Assembly: GCA_002386525.1 (NCBI GenBank)
Contig: DGIS01000003.1
Coordinates: forward strand, 113,351-177,350
Length of the DNA: 64,000 bases
Direction of reading: 5' to 3'
Source of the DNA: Sphingobacterium sp. UBA4616
GTDB lineage: Bacteria; Bacteroidota; Bacteroidia; Sphingobacteriales; Sphingobacteriaceae
This document shows positions 16,275 to 24,921 of the stretch, piece by piece (the stretch's first letter is position 1; every line of letters begins with the position of its first letter). The notes beneath the pieces are model-generated. The model did not search any database, had not been told where the DNA came from, and was given only the letters and a program-made list of their open reading frames with translations. Made by a program: the position numbers and the translations under genes.

Positions 16275-17807
16275 TTAAGGTTTTTGCCACCAAACTTTGG
16301 TATTAATTTCGTCTGGTCCTTGTTGCTGGACAGCAAGTTTATAATTCGTCGGATTAGCCGATTGCACAATCACTGGATAATACATCCTTGCTGGCATTTC
16401 TCCATTATTTTGTAACCCCTTACCTTTTGGCAATATAGGATGTCCTGTTCTGCGATATTCATACCACTGTTGCATATCAGCCATAAATAATGCTTGGTAT
16501 TTTTGAAAGTGAATTTGTTCCATCTTTTCAGCAAACGGTACGTTATCTTTCCATTCTCTATCTGATTTCTCTAAATGCTCTTTCGCAGTTACTGTCCAAG
16601 TTGGTATCCATAATTTTATATTATTTTCAACTCCACTGTAAAAATAATCTTCTATATTCCCTTCAATCCATCCCTTTAATACCGCTTCTGCTTTGATAAA
16701 TTGCAATTCAGCAAAAGGCATGATCATACCAGTTATTGGCTCCGTCTGCAAACTATTAACCCCATTGTTTTGATCAAAAGAATAGAAATAGGACATTTTA
16801 GAATAATCTTCTGATCCAGCTGCATATCCACTAGGAACACCCACATAATTACCTGAGACAGGAGCAATTCCCATTCGATTAATTCCTGCTGTTCCATAGG
16901 TTGGAATATCAATACGAGGATCGTTTGTATCCCTTAAATAATCTAAGAAAAAAGAGCACAACGCAACTGCTCTAAAATCCTGTGCGCGGGTTGACTTGAA
17001 AGGCGAGACATATGCTCCATCGTTCGTCCATCGTAAAATTGCAGAGTCATCGTTGCTAGCCATGATGGGATAACGATCTTTTTCAGTCGAAAGAATCGTT
17101 TTAATTTTGTCCAACACATATTCCTGATGAAGGCTTTTTTTATCAGCGACACGCAATAACAACCTTAAAAACAAAGAGTTATTAAACTTCCTCCATTTAA
17201 CCAAATCACCTCTATAAATTGGGTCATTAGTCGCATCAATTGTTTCGGTAGTCGCTTTTATTTGAAGTAACGTATTTGCAGAGTCCAACCTTTGCAACAT
17301 ATCAAAATAAATATCTTCTTGTTTGTCAAATTTCGGCTCTACTATCAGTGAATCTCCCGCCAAGTTAGACTGCGAATAAGGGATATCCCCATACATATCT
17401 GTCAAAATAGAATAAAGCCATACTTGACCAATAATAGCGATAGCCTGATAGGATCTATTGAAAGTGACCGGCTCTATCGCCTTTTTATACATTTCCTTGA
17501 AGTTTGTAATCTCCGAATAATGTGCGCCCCAGATGTAGTCTGCCCAACTCCTTCTAAAGTCATAGCGAAATACTTTTCCATCCCCATCCCCAATTGAAAC
17601 AGTAACCTGCATTAATTCGTTATTAAATGACCTATTTCTGCTCATATTTGCAGAAACCGAATTAATAAATGCGCTTGCCATAAATTGGTAAGGATATGCA
17701 TTTTCTGTTTCATTCGGGTTCGTATTGGTCTCTATGAAATTCTTTGTACAGGATTGCATTAATCCTACTACAAGAATTGCAATTAATATTATTTTAAAAT
17801 TCTTCAT
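16275..17807 (-). CDS. SusD/RagB-family nutrient-binding lipoprotein
   Basis: 510 residues with a lipobox (VVGLMQSCTKNF, lipidated Cys about 20). The first 150 residues (NTNPNETENAYPYQFMASAFINSV..., SWADYIWGAHYSEITNFKEM) place it in the SusD-like group 2 rather than classical starch-type SusD. The TPR-like helices include a YGDIPYSQ loop. It forms the lid on the SusC pore and starts 12 bp after susC. No glycoside hydrolase is nearby, so the ligand may be a peptide or other compound. Confidence 0.9.
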   Translation of the reverse strand: MKNFKIILIAILVVGLMQSCTKNFIETNTNPNETENAYPYQFMASAFINSVSANMSRNRSFNNELMQVTVSIGDGDGKVFRYDFRRSWADYIWGAHYSEITNFKEMYKKAIEPVTFNRSYQAIAIIGQVWLYSILTDMYGDIPYSQSNLAGDSLIVEPKFDKQEDIYFDMLQRLDSANTLLQIKATTETIDATNDPIYRGDLVKWRKFNNSLFLRLLLRVADKKSLHQEYVLDKIKTILSTEKDRYPIMASNDDSAILRWTNDGAYVSPFKSTRAQDFRAVALCSFFLDYLRDTNDPRIDIPTYGTAGINRMGIAPVSGNYVGVPSGYAAGSEDYSKMSYFYSFDQNNGVNSLQTEPITGMIMPFAELQFIKAEAVLKGWIEGNIEDYFYSGVENNIKLWIPTWTVTAKEHLEKSDREWKDNVPFAEKMEQIHFQKYQALFMADMQQWYEYRRTGHPILPKGKGLQNNGEMPARMYYPVIVQSANPTNYKLAVQQQGPDEINTKVWWQKP

Positions 17808-17819
17808 GACTATCAGATG

Positions 17820-20800
17820 TTAAAAACCAACAATTAAGTTAAACCCATAAGTTCTGGTGGAAGGAAATTGAGCAATCTCAAATCCTTTGACGATATCCCC
17901 ATTATCCAAGGTTCCAAATTCAGGATCAAAAGCGGGCCACTTAGACCATATAAATAAGTTACGACCATACAATCCTACTGTCACGCGCTGTAAGCCATAT
18001 TTTGATATAATTTTCTTGTTGAAAGAATAATCTAGCCTCGCTTCTCTGAATTTAATAAAGTCAGTTGGATAGGTACTTCCTTCTGCATTATCCTGCCCAA
18101 AGTGAGAGCGATAATACTCGTCAATATTAGTGGCAATAACATCATTTTTTCGATATGTTCCATCGCCGTTATCAATAACGCCATTGCCAATTATCCCACT
18201 ATAACGACCTGGCAAGGTATTCTTGGTTTTACCCTGTTCTGCTAATTTGTAGTGGGTAAGTGAATGTCCCACACCCCCCCATTGCGTGTCAAAAAGAACA
18301 TTTAAATTGAAGTTTTTATAGCCAAAAGTATTACCAAAACTAATTTTACCTTTGGGTAGTGTGTTACCTAAATAAATAATATTACTCGTTAATTTGGCAT
18401 ATCCCGTCGATGGATCGTAGATAACCTGACCATCGGGAGCTCTCTCGTAGCCTATCCCATAAAGATCCCCCATACTTCCACCTTGTTTTGCAACGATCTG
18501 CCCTGAACCTACAGACCGATATTGTAATACCAATGACGAATCCGGTAAATCAACTATTTTGTTTTGATTCGCTGTATAGGTAACTAAACTTGACCACCTG
18601 AAACCATCTTTTTGATTAATCTGATTGGTATTCACCGACACTTCAATACCTTGATTTCGAACCGCCCCCATATTAGTCTTAAACGTCCTGTAACCGGATG
18701 ACGGATCTAATGAACGATTTAGTTGCTGATTAAAGGTTTTTGAACTATATAATGCTAGATCAAAGTTTAATTTATTCTTGAAAAGCTTTGCTTCAGTCCC
18801 AACCTCATAAGACCTCGTTTTTAATGGTTGTAAATTGGGATTCTTCAATAGACTTGACGCGGTAACAGAACCAGGTAATAATCCATTACCTCGTTCATAC
18901 AATTGCTGTAGCATATAAGGATCTTGACCTCCGTTTCCAACTTCAGCAACTGAAATTCTCAATTTTGCATAATTAATGACTTTGGGCAATTTCACAACTT
19001 CAGAAAGAATAAAACTACCATTTAATGCAGGATAGATTAATCCCAATTTTTTTTGCGAGTTAACCGGTGTAGCCATAGTACTATTCCAATCCATCCGTCC
19101 AGTCGCATCTAAGTAAAGAAAATTCTTATAAGAAGCTGTGACCATTCCATACGCACTATTAGTGACAAACTTATAAAACTTTTGATCGGAGATTACGCCA
19201 TACTTGCTATTGGCCAAATTATATACCCCTGGGTAGGTCAGGCCATCTGCAGTATATGCCTCCCTTTTATAATGATTGTGTAGTGTACTCCCGCCAAGCG
19301 TAGCTGAGAATTTAATATCTCTTTTTAGATCCTTTTCATACTTTAATAGAAAGTCCAATACTGTTTCCTTTGAGAACAAAGATTGCGAACGATAACTACC
19401 TTCAGGTAGCTTCGTCCCAGAATCATATGGTCTTTCTTGCGCACGATCTTCAACAAAGAAATCTAATGATGAACGCACCATTAAACTGAGCTCTTTGTTA
19501 AATTGATAGTTGGCCGATGCATTACCCGTAAATGTATTACGATCATTCCTGTTAATAAACTCATGAGATATTGCAAATGGATTTTCAGGATATGAACTAA
19601 ATGGATATTGGATGGCTTTGTCTTCCAATCCCTGCTTCCAATAATTGCGCAGCCAGTTATAGTCAGCATTAGGTTGCCAAAAAATAAACCAATACATCAG
19701 TGATTGATTGCCATATCCAGCTCCAGGCAAATTATCAGACCACCGTCTATTGTAATTAATCTTTGCATTTATGGTTAACTTGTCTGAAATTTTTGAAGTT
19801 GCCGACAGTGCGAATGCAGTCTTATCGAAACCCGTATTTGGAGTGATCCATTTATTTCGAACATCAGTATAAGAAAACCGTGCAGATGTTTTTTCCGAAC
19901 CTCCGTCTATTGTTAGTGAATTTGTAAATGTTCTTCCTGTTTGGAAGAATTCTTTACTATTTGAATAGGGTTGCCATAACGTACGTTCGGTACCCTGGCC
20001 TTGCGTTAGCGGATCATACTGAAAAAAATATTGCCCATCAAATTTTGGACCATAAGCGGAGCTAGTCCCCCCCGTACTATTTCCATCAGCTGAACTTCCG
20101 AAGGAATAATAATTAGCTCCGCCAGTCCCTTGCCCATATTCATACTGAAAATCTGGCCAGCGGTTGACCGATTCAAATGCTGTATTACTATTAAGAGTAA
20201 TACCTAATCCCTTTCCCTTCTTTCCAGACTTCGTAGTTATAATAATTGCTCCATTCGCCCCACGCTGACCGTAAAGTGCCGCAGCGCCCGGACCTTTCAG
20301 AACGGTAATATTTTCAATATCTTCCGGATTTATGTCATCCATACCTGACCCGTAGTCGGCGGGCATGTTATCTGAACCTGTGCCGTAAACAGAGCCTGAA
20401 GATCCTCCTACACGTCTACCACTTCCCCCATTTATCACAATTCCATCTACAACAATTAACGCTCCAGCATCACCATTTAGATTTGCTTCCCCACGCAAGA
20501 TAATTTTTGTCGAACCTACTGGTCCTGCATTAGATCGCATTAGATTAACACCTGCAACTTTACCTGACAATGCATCCATCCAATTGTTAGAAAGCGCTCC
20601 TGTCAAGTCATCGCCTTTTAGTACTGTTGCTGAGTATCCCAAGGCTCTTTCTTCACGTTTAATCCCCAAAGCAGTGACAACAACCTCATCAATTGCTTCA
20701 GATGTTGGGTTTAACCCAATATGGACATTACCTTGAGCAGCCTCGTAAGTTCGCGTTTGAGCCTCATAACCGATCATCTGAAAACGGATCTTTCCCCCTA

Positions 20801-21083
20801 CTTCAATATCTACCTCAAAATTTCCGTTACGATCCGTAGACCCCTTCGTCACTCCACCTGAAAGTATCGATACAGATGCTAGTGGCTCCTTCGTTTGATT
20901 ATCGACAACTTTTCCTTTAATCTTAATCTTCCCTTGATTAAAATCATGAAAAACACAATGGCCTCGTTCTAATGGAACCATCGCCTTAGCTACATCCATA
21001 TTGCACGCAATTGCTAAAGCCGCAAATAGCACTTTCGAGGAGGCGTGCCGCAGATTAATTTGGATAGGGTTAATACTAAACAT
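17820..21083 (-). CDS. SusC/RagA-family TonB-linked outer-membrane transporter
   Basis: 1087 residues. An N-terminal signal region (VLFAALAIACNMDVAKA) is followed by a carboxypeptidase-regulatory-like domain, KGKVVDNQTKEPLASVSILSG (about 55-135). The TonB box/plug has EVVVTALGIKREERALGYS, the DALSGKVAGVNL motif and VLKGPGAAALYGQRGANGAIIITTK. The C-terminal 22-strand barrel ends in FNLIVGF. No STN anti-sigma-signalling domain, so it is probably not controlled by a hybrid sigma/anti-sigma pair. First gene of a three-gene uptake operon. Substrate not indicated by neighbours. Confidence 0.95.
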   Translation of the reverse strand: MFSINPIQINLRHASSKVLFAALAIACNMDVAKAMVPLERGHCVFHDFNQGKIKIKGKVVDNQTKEPLASVSILSGGVTKGSTDRNGNFEVDIEVGGKIRFQMIGYEAQTRTYEAAQGNVHIGLNPTSEAIDEVVVTALGIKREERALGYSATVLKGDDLTGALSNNWMDALSGKVAGVNLMRSNAGPVGSTKIILRGEANLNGDAGALIVVDGIVINGGSGRRVGGSSGSVYGTGSDNMPADYGSGMDDINPEDIENITVLKGPGAAALYGQRGANGAIIITTKSGKKGKGLGITLNSNTAFESVNRWPDFQYEYGQGTGGANYYSFGSSADGNSTGGTSSAYGPKFDGQYFFQYDPLTQGQGTERTLWQPYSNSKEFFQTGRTFTNSLTIDGGSEKTSARFSYTDVRNKWITPNTGFDKTAFALSATSKISDKLTINAKINYNRRWSDNLPGAGYGNQSLMYWFIFWQPNADYNWLRNYWKQGLEDKAIQYPFSSYPENPFAISHEFINRNDRNTFTGNASANYQFNKELSLMVRSSLDFFVEDRAQERPYDSGTKLPEGSYRSQSLFSKETVLDFLLKYEKDLKRDIKFSATLGGSTLHNHYKREAYTADGLTYPGVYNLANSKYGVISDQKFYKFVTNSAYGMVTASYKNFLYLDATGRMDWNSTMATPVNSQKKLGLIYPALNGSFILSEVVKLPKVINYAKLRISVAEVGNGGQDPYMLQQLYERGNGLLPGSVTASSLLKNPNLQPLKTRSYEVGTEAKLFKNKLNFDLALYSSKTFNQQLNRSLDPSSGYRTFKTNMGAVRNQGIEVSVNTNQINQKDGFRWSSLVTYTANQNKIVDLPDSSLVLQYRSVGSGQIVAKQGGSMGDLYGIGYERAPDGQVIYDPSTGYAKLTSNIIYLGNTLPKGKISFGNTFGYKNFNLNVLFDTQWGGVGHSLTHYKLAEQGKTKNTLPGRYSGIIGNGVIDNGDGTYRKNDVIATNIDEYYRSHFGQDNAEGSTYPTDFIKFREARLDYSFNKKIISKYGLQRVTVGLYGRNLFIWSKWPAFDPEFGTLDNGDIVKGFEIAQFPSTRTYGFNLIVGF

Positions 21084-21119
21084 AGTTATTGGTGTAAATT
21101 GTTAATTTTCAATTTGGCA

Positions 21120-21127
21120 CAAAAATA
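21120..21127 (-). promoter_or_regulatory. Possible -7 box for the SusCD operon
   Basis: Reads TATTTTTG on the minus strand, about 36 bp upstream of the susC start. No TTG at the expected distance. The remaining 21128-21380 sequence is AT-rich with no recognisable gene. Confidence 0.35.
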
Positions 21128-21383
21128 TATCCCTAACAAAAAGTTTGCTTTAACTTAATGTTTTCTTTTTGTTAACAATTATTTCGAATAGCATTTCTTT
21201 TCATCACACTATTATGGTTTCAATTGTAATTAAAATGCTTTGAGATCCACTTTGAAGGAATTATCATGCATTAGGCTCGCTTTAATGCGATATTTCGTTG
21301 GTTATTTTTAATTTTCAAATCGAAAATAATTAATAATATTTAGAAAACGAAATAAATCGAAATTATTTAAGTTGCCATCGAAC

Positions 21384-21408
21384 AAAAAAAGGGCCTCCAA
21401 AAAGCCCT
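21384..21408 (-). terminator. Second terminator downstream of trmB
   Basis: Stem AGGGC/GCCCT (21390-21394 with 21404-21408), followed on the minus strand by TTTTTT. A tandem backup to the hairpin at 21466. Confidence 0.6.
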
Positions 21409-21460
21409 ATAAATCAATTTACAACCAACAAACACAGCAATAAGTCATATCGCCACTAAA

Positions 21461-21491
21461 CAAAAAAAGCCCAAACTTTCGTTTAGACTTT
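21461..21491 (-). terminator. Terminator of trmB
   Basis: 11-bp stem including G-U pairs (21466-21476 with 21481-21491), GAAA-type loop on the minus strand, followed by a T-run. It is 24 bp past the trmB stop. Confidence 0.7.
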
Positions 21492-21514
21492 CTATTATGT
21501 AATAAATTCGTTCA

Positions 21515-22171
21515 TTAGCTTTTTTCGAAACTCCATTTCACATAATTGATATTCTTATCATCAGCTAAATACTTTTTTTCATAGTAAGTTTTGATTGATA
21601 GAACATTATCCACTAAATCCGAATGATAAAGATCGGTAGTCTCTTTATATTTTTTTAGATTCTGTAAATCGATCTGCTCCAGCGTATACGCATAAAAGCC
21701 GTCGTTATCTGTTTTCAGATTCATCATCCCATCAGGTTTCATAATGAATTTATAACGCTCCAAAAACTTTGGTCCTGTCAGCCGCTTTTTCTCTCTGCTA
21801 TCCTGAGGCTGAGGGTCAGGAAAGGTAATCCAGATTTCATCAACTTCATTTTCGGCAAAATATTCAAGGATTGTTTCAATCTGTATCCGAAGAAAAGCAA
21901 CATTCCGAATGCCATCCTCCAAAGCTGTTTTAGCACCACGCCAAATACGATTACCTTTAAAATCAATACCAATGAAATTTTTCTCCGGAAACAGTCTCGC
22001 CAGATTAACAGTATATTCTCCTTTGCCACAAGCAAGTTCCAAAACAACCGGATTATTATTACCAAACTGTTTCTCTGCCCATTTCCCTTTATATTCTTTG
22101 CCTGCGTCAAGTTGGATTACATTTTCAAAAGTAGCAACTTCAGCAAATTTACGTAGTTTGTCCTTTCCCAT
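21515..22171 (-). CDS. trmB: tRNA (guanine-N7-)-methyltransferase TrmB
   Basis: SAM-dependent methylation of G46 in the tRNA variable loop. 218 residues from the ATG at 22171 (MGKDKLRKFAEVATFENV); a TTG two codons upstream is a less likely start. SAM-binding motif LELACGKGEYTVNLA and the catalytic/tRNA-binding segment WITFPDPQPQDSREKKRLTGPKFL are intact, with LKTDNDGFYAYTLEQI at the C-terminal side. Divergent from fcl; tandem terminators follow. Confidence 0.94.
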   Translation of the reverse strand: MGKDKLRKFAEVATFENVIQLDAGKEYKGKWAEKQFGNNNPVVLELACGKGEYTVNLARLFPEKNFIGIDFKGNRIWRGAKTALEDGIRNVAFLRIQIETILEYFAENEVDEIWITFPDPQPQDSREKKRLTGPKFLERYKFIMKPDGMMNLKTDNDGFYAYTLEQIDLQNLKKYKETTDLYHSDLVDNVLSIKTYYEKKYLADDKNINYVKWSFEKS

Positions 22172-22188
22172 TTTCAATAAATATCCCG

Positions 22189-22196
22189 CAAAAATA
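22189..22196 (-). promoter_or_regulatory. Possible -7 box for trmB
   Basis: TATTTTTG on the minus strand, 17 bp before the trmB ATG; no matching TTG at -33. Confidence 0.35.
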
Positions 22197-22321
22197 ACCT
22201 TATATTCCCGCTTAAAAAAATAAATCTTATCCTAGGAAATATACCATTGATTGGCGAATAATCATGAAGCGAATAGACTAAAGAGAGAGCGATCAATAAA
22301 TCACTTTCATACGGGCGATTT

Positions 22322-22355
22322 ATATTGCATATAAAAAGCAATTTATCTAAGTTTG
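22322..22355 (+). promoter_or_regulatory. Conserved 34-bp promoter box, copy 1 (fcl)
   Basis: TTG at 22325-22327, 20 bp, then -7 box TAAGTTTG at 22348-22355. The whole 34-bp block, from ATATTGCATATAAA to TCTAAGTTTG, recurs upstream of the DUF4293 gene (48263-48296) and murF (53147-53180) with two mismatches each. It contains TTGC...GCAA half-sites. The start site should lie about 13 nt before the GTG start codon. Confidence 0.7.
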
Positions 22356-22374
22356 CAGGACTCAATAACTTATC

Positions 22375-23310
22375 GTGGAAAAAGGCGCTAAAATTTACAT
22401 AGCAGGCCATCGAGGAATGGTCGGATCAGCAATACATCGCAAATTAATAGAACTTGGATACAGCAACATCGTGACCAGGACATCTCAAGAATTAGATCTG
22501 CGGAATCAACAAGCAGTAGCTGACTTTTTCAACGAAGAAAAACCTGAATATGTTTTTCTCGCTGCCGCTAAGGTTGGTGGGATTATGGCAAACAATACCT
22601 ATCGCGCAGATTTTATCTATGAAAATATAGCCATCCAAAATAATGTCATCAAATCATCCTACGACAATAACATTAAAAAGTTAATGTTCTTAGGATCTAG
22701 CTGCATCTATCCGAAAATGGCTCCCCAGCCTTTAAATGAAGACATGTTACTGACGGGCACCCTAGAACCAACGAATGAACCCTATGCAATCGCCAAAATT
22801 GCAGGTATAAAAATGGCAGAAGCGTTCCGGGACCAATATGGTTGCAATTATATATCCGTAATGCCAACAAATCTATATGGCATCAACGATAATTATCATC
22901 CTCAAAATTCACACGTCTTACCAGCTTTGATCCGTAGATTCCACGAAGCAAAAGTCAATAAGCGAGATGATGTTGTTATCTGGGGTACGGGGACTCCTTT
23001 AAGAGAATTTCTTTTCTCTGATGACCTAGCAGACGCTTGTGTCTTTTTAATGAATCATTACAATGAAAAGCAATTTGTCAATATCGGTATAGGTAAAGAT
23101 CTAAGCATAAAGGATCTCGCAGAATTGATTAAAGATGTAATTGGTTACACAGGTAATATTACTTTTGACAGTTCCAAACCCGATGGCACACCACGCAAAC
23201 TCATGGATGTATCAAAGATACATGCACTCGGATGGAAGCACAAAGTTAACCTTCGGGAGGGCATTCAACTCGCTTATACTGATTTTTTGAAAAAAGAAGC
23301 AGCCGAATAG
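22375..23310 (+). CDS. fcl: GDP-L-fucose synthase
   Basis: SDR-family epimerase/reductase making GDP-L-fucose from GDP-4-keto-6-deoxymannose, a donor for surface glycans. 311 residues with [10 protein letters not shown] (nucleotide-binding loop), LGSSCIYPK, the YAIAKIAG catalytic Tyr/Lys pair and [14 protein letters not shown]. The start codon is GTG at 22375; no in-frame ATG fits the conserved N-terminus. The partner GDP-mannose 4,6-dehydratase is not in the window. It stands alone, converging on the 23327 gene with a 16-bp gap. Confidence 0.94.
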   Translation: MEKGAKIYIAGHRGMVGSAIHRKLIELGYSNIVTRTSQELDLRNQQAVADFFNEEKPEYVFLAAAKVGGIMANNTYRADFIYENIAIQNNVIKSSYDNNIKKLMFLGSSCIYPKMAPQPLNEDMLLTGTLEPTNEPYAIAKIAGIKMAEAFRDQYGCNYISVMPTNLYGINDNYHPQNSHVLPALIRRFHEAKVNKRDDVVIWGTGTPLREFLFSDDLADACVFLMNHYNEKQFVNIGIGKDLSIKDLAELIKDVIGYTGNITFDSSKPDGTPRKLMDVSKIHALGWKHKVNLREGIQLAYTDFLKKEAAE

Positions 23311-23326
23311 CGAAAACAATATCACA

Positions 23327-23830
23327 TTAATATGTCTCGCTGTAAGAAGGGATGCCGTATTCATTTACTTCGTCCTTTATAGCAGCATTTTCCGTTTGGG
23401 CAAATTTATTTTTCTTCTTCTTCTTAGGTCGAATAAAACTCGTTAACTTTCCAATAAGACCGCTGATTTTATCTTGATTGATTTGCCCAACCGCCCGTTC
23501 TGATAACAGCAGCATGAGCGCCTTTTTAAAAACCCCTGTATTTTTCAGAAACAATCTGTTCATTATAAACGGTACGCCAATACGTAAAGTCTTTGTTAAC
23601 CAATCAGAATCTGGATTATTACTCTTGGCAAACATCTGCTGTATAATATTCGCTCCCGGGATATTATTTTTTAAGGTATTGAAAAAACGAATGGGGGCCT
23701 CTATTTTATTATTAAGCAACGTAAATTGAGCCTTTAGGTATAGCTCCTGCTCATTCTTTAGCGTTTTTAAGCGCAATATTTCAGCTTTAAGCTCTTGTAA
23801 ATTCCGTATTTTGGTCTGTTTATTGTTCAT
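23327..23830 (-). CDS. Hypothetical protein of the YtxH/YqjE-like operon
   Basis: 167 residues from the ATG at 23830, which overlaps the end of the preceding gene by 11 bp; a longer in-frame form would run through that gene and is rejected. N-terminal helical NLQELKAEILRLKTLKNEQELYL, a middle part with ...SDWLTKTLRIGVPFIMNRLFLKNTG, and a lysine-rich patch (PKKKKKNK) before the tail. No signal peptide or strong membrane span. I do not recognise the family. Gene order is like the E. coli yqjD-yqjE-yqjK set, so it may be a membrane-associated partner. Confidence 0.7.
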   Translation of the reverse strand: MNNKQTKIRNLQELKAEILRLKTLKNEQELYLKAQFTLLNNKIEAPIRFFNTLKNNIPGANIIQQMFAKSNNPDSDWLTKTLRIGVPFIMNRLFLKNTGVFKKALMLLLSERAVGQINQDKISGLIGKLTSFIRPKKKKKNKFAQTENAAIKDEVNEYGIPSYSETY

Positions 23831-24239
23831 TTGTAGCCCTTTCTCTATCAAGTTTTTCTTTATGCAGTTCTTCCTCTTCTTCCTCAATTTCATCGTTCCA
23901 TTTAGCCAAAAAACGTCGAATGGAAAGATCCATAAATTTTGCTTCCAGTATAGGCTCAAAAACGCGTATTAAGATAATTATCACTAAAAAGATACCTGCT
24001 GTTGCCAAAAAACCCAATGAATAACTGCCCAATAACTCTCCTAGCCAAAAACCTAGAGCTAAACATAAGAAAAACAGAACAAATAAGGTAAAAATAAGCT
24101 TAGTTGCATCTACCACTAAGCTTGCAATTAAACGAGAAGACCGTTCAATGGTTTTTAATTTGACAAGTTTAAATTGGGAGTCAATATACTCCTTAGTCTT
24201 TTGAAACGTACCACTTAGTGAAAATTTTTCTTCTTCCAT
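23820..24239 (-). CDS. Phage-holin-like/YqjE-type membrane protein
   Basis: 139 residues. An amphipathic N-terminus, FQKTKEYIDSQFKLVKLKTIERSSRLIASLVVDATKLI, is followed by two close transmembrane helices (LFVLFFLCLALGFWLGELL and GFLATAGIFLVIIILIRVF) and an acidic tail (EIEEEEEELHKEK). This matches the putative actinobacterial holin-X/YqjE family, associated with envelope stress and inner-membrane localisation and not with lysis. Middle gene of a three-gene minus-strand operon. Confidence 0.82.
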   Translation of the reverse strand: MEEEKFSLSGTFQKTKEYIDSQFKLVKLKTIERSSRLIASLVVDATKLIFTLFVLFFLCLALGFWLGELLGSYSLGFLATAGIFLVIIILIRVFEPILEAKFMDLSIRRFLAKWNDEIEEEEEELHKEKLDRERATNEQ

Positions 24240-24255
24240 GCATCTAAAATTTATT

Positions 24256-24380
24256 CAGGCTATTTCAGCCCATAACTAAAAAAACGAAAACGCTGTATCT
24301 TATAATCGCAACACAGCACTACTCTACACACATGAAGAGCGCGCAGCTATCGTAAAACAGCTATCTCGCGAAATAGCCTG
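24256..24380. repeat. Spaced 12-bp inverted repeat in the ytxH-yqjE gap
   Basis: A 12-bp perfect inverted repeat (TCAGGCTATTTC at 24255-24266, complement at 24370-24381) encloses about 100 bp. Within it a direct repeat CAGCTATC occurs near 24344 and 24359, flanked by GCGCG and CGCG. ACTCTACAC occurs at 24321 and 24390. The 186-bp gap has no gene. It may be a folded 5' leader of the yqjE-like gene or a decayed element. Confidence 0.4.
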
Positions 24381-24425
24381 ATAATATGTACTCTACACCA
24401 ATTATTCTTTTGAATAATCTGCGAA

Positions 24426-24695
24426 CTATGCATGTTCGATGATATCATCATCCAGCACTTCTTCTGCCTGATTTAACTTACCCTTCAATGTAGAAACAAT
24501 TTTCTCTTTGAAATCATTCAACTGATCAAATTGCTCCTCCGCTCTTTCCCGAATAGCATCACTCAAATCGCTTAGTGAATCATTTATTTTATCTCTTGTA
24601 TCCGACCCTTTATCTGGAGCAAACAAAACTCCCAAAGCTGCACCCGCGGCAAGACCGGCCAATAACGCCAAAGCTACTTTACTTGTGTCATTCAT
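24426..24695 (-). CDS. YtxH-domain protein
   Basis: 89 residues: an N-terminal Gly/Ala-rich transmembrane helix, KVALALLAGLAAGAALGVLFAP, then DKGSDTRDKINDSLSDLSDAIRERAEEQFDQL, an apolipophorin-like coiled coil, and an acidic C-terminus. The AGAALGVLFAPxxGxxTR motif defines the YtxH (general stress) family. First gene upstream of the holin-like gene on the same strand, but separated by 186 bp. Confidence 0.88.
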   Translation of the reverse strand: MNDTSKVALALLAGLAAGAALGVLFAPDKGSDTRDKINDSLSDLSDAIRERAEEQFDQLNDFKEKIVSTLKGKLNQAEEVLDDDIIEHA

Positions 24696-24921
24696 TTCTT
24701 TTTCTTTTAAAGTTCTAAATCTATTACGACGAATCTAGTCCTCGTTAATAATACAATTACCAAAGCAAATCGTTTGCCAAACAATGCTTTTTATCCATTA
24801 TTAATAAAGAACTATATTAACAATATAATCATTTTTTTCGATAATCCTGGATCCGCCTTCAATATCTCACCCAACAATTATTAACTTACTCAATTTTTTA
24901 GTATCTTTAAATCAATCGATT

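Noticed and set aside
23820..24239. Prophage lysis gene suggested by the holin-like match
   Set aside because: No other phage genes nearby; the YtxH/YqjE-type context fits a housekeeping envelope protein.
24769..24781. Palindrome GCAAATCGTTTGC as a second copy of the pectin-operon operator
   Set aside because: The arms are shorter (5 bp), the spacing differs and no carbohydrate gene is nearby; treated as chance.
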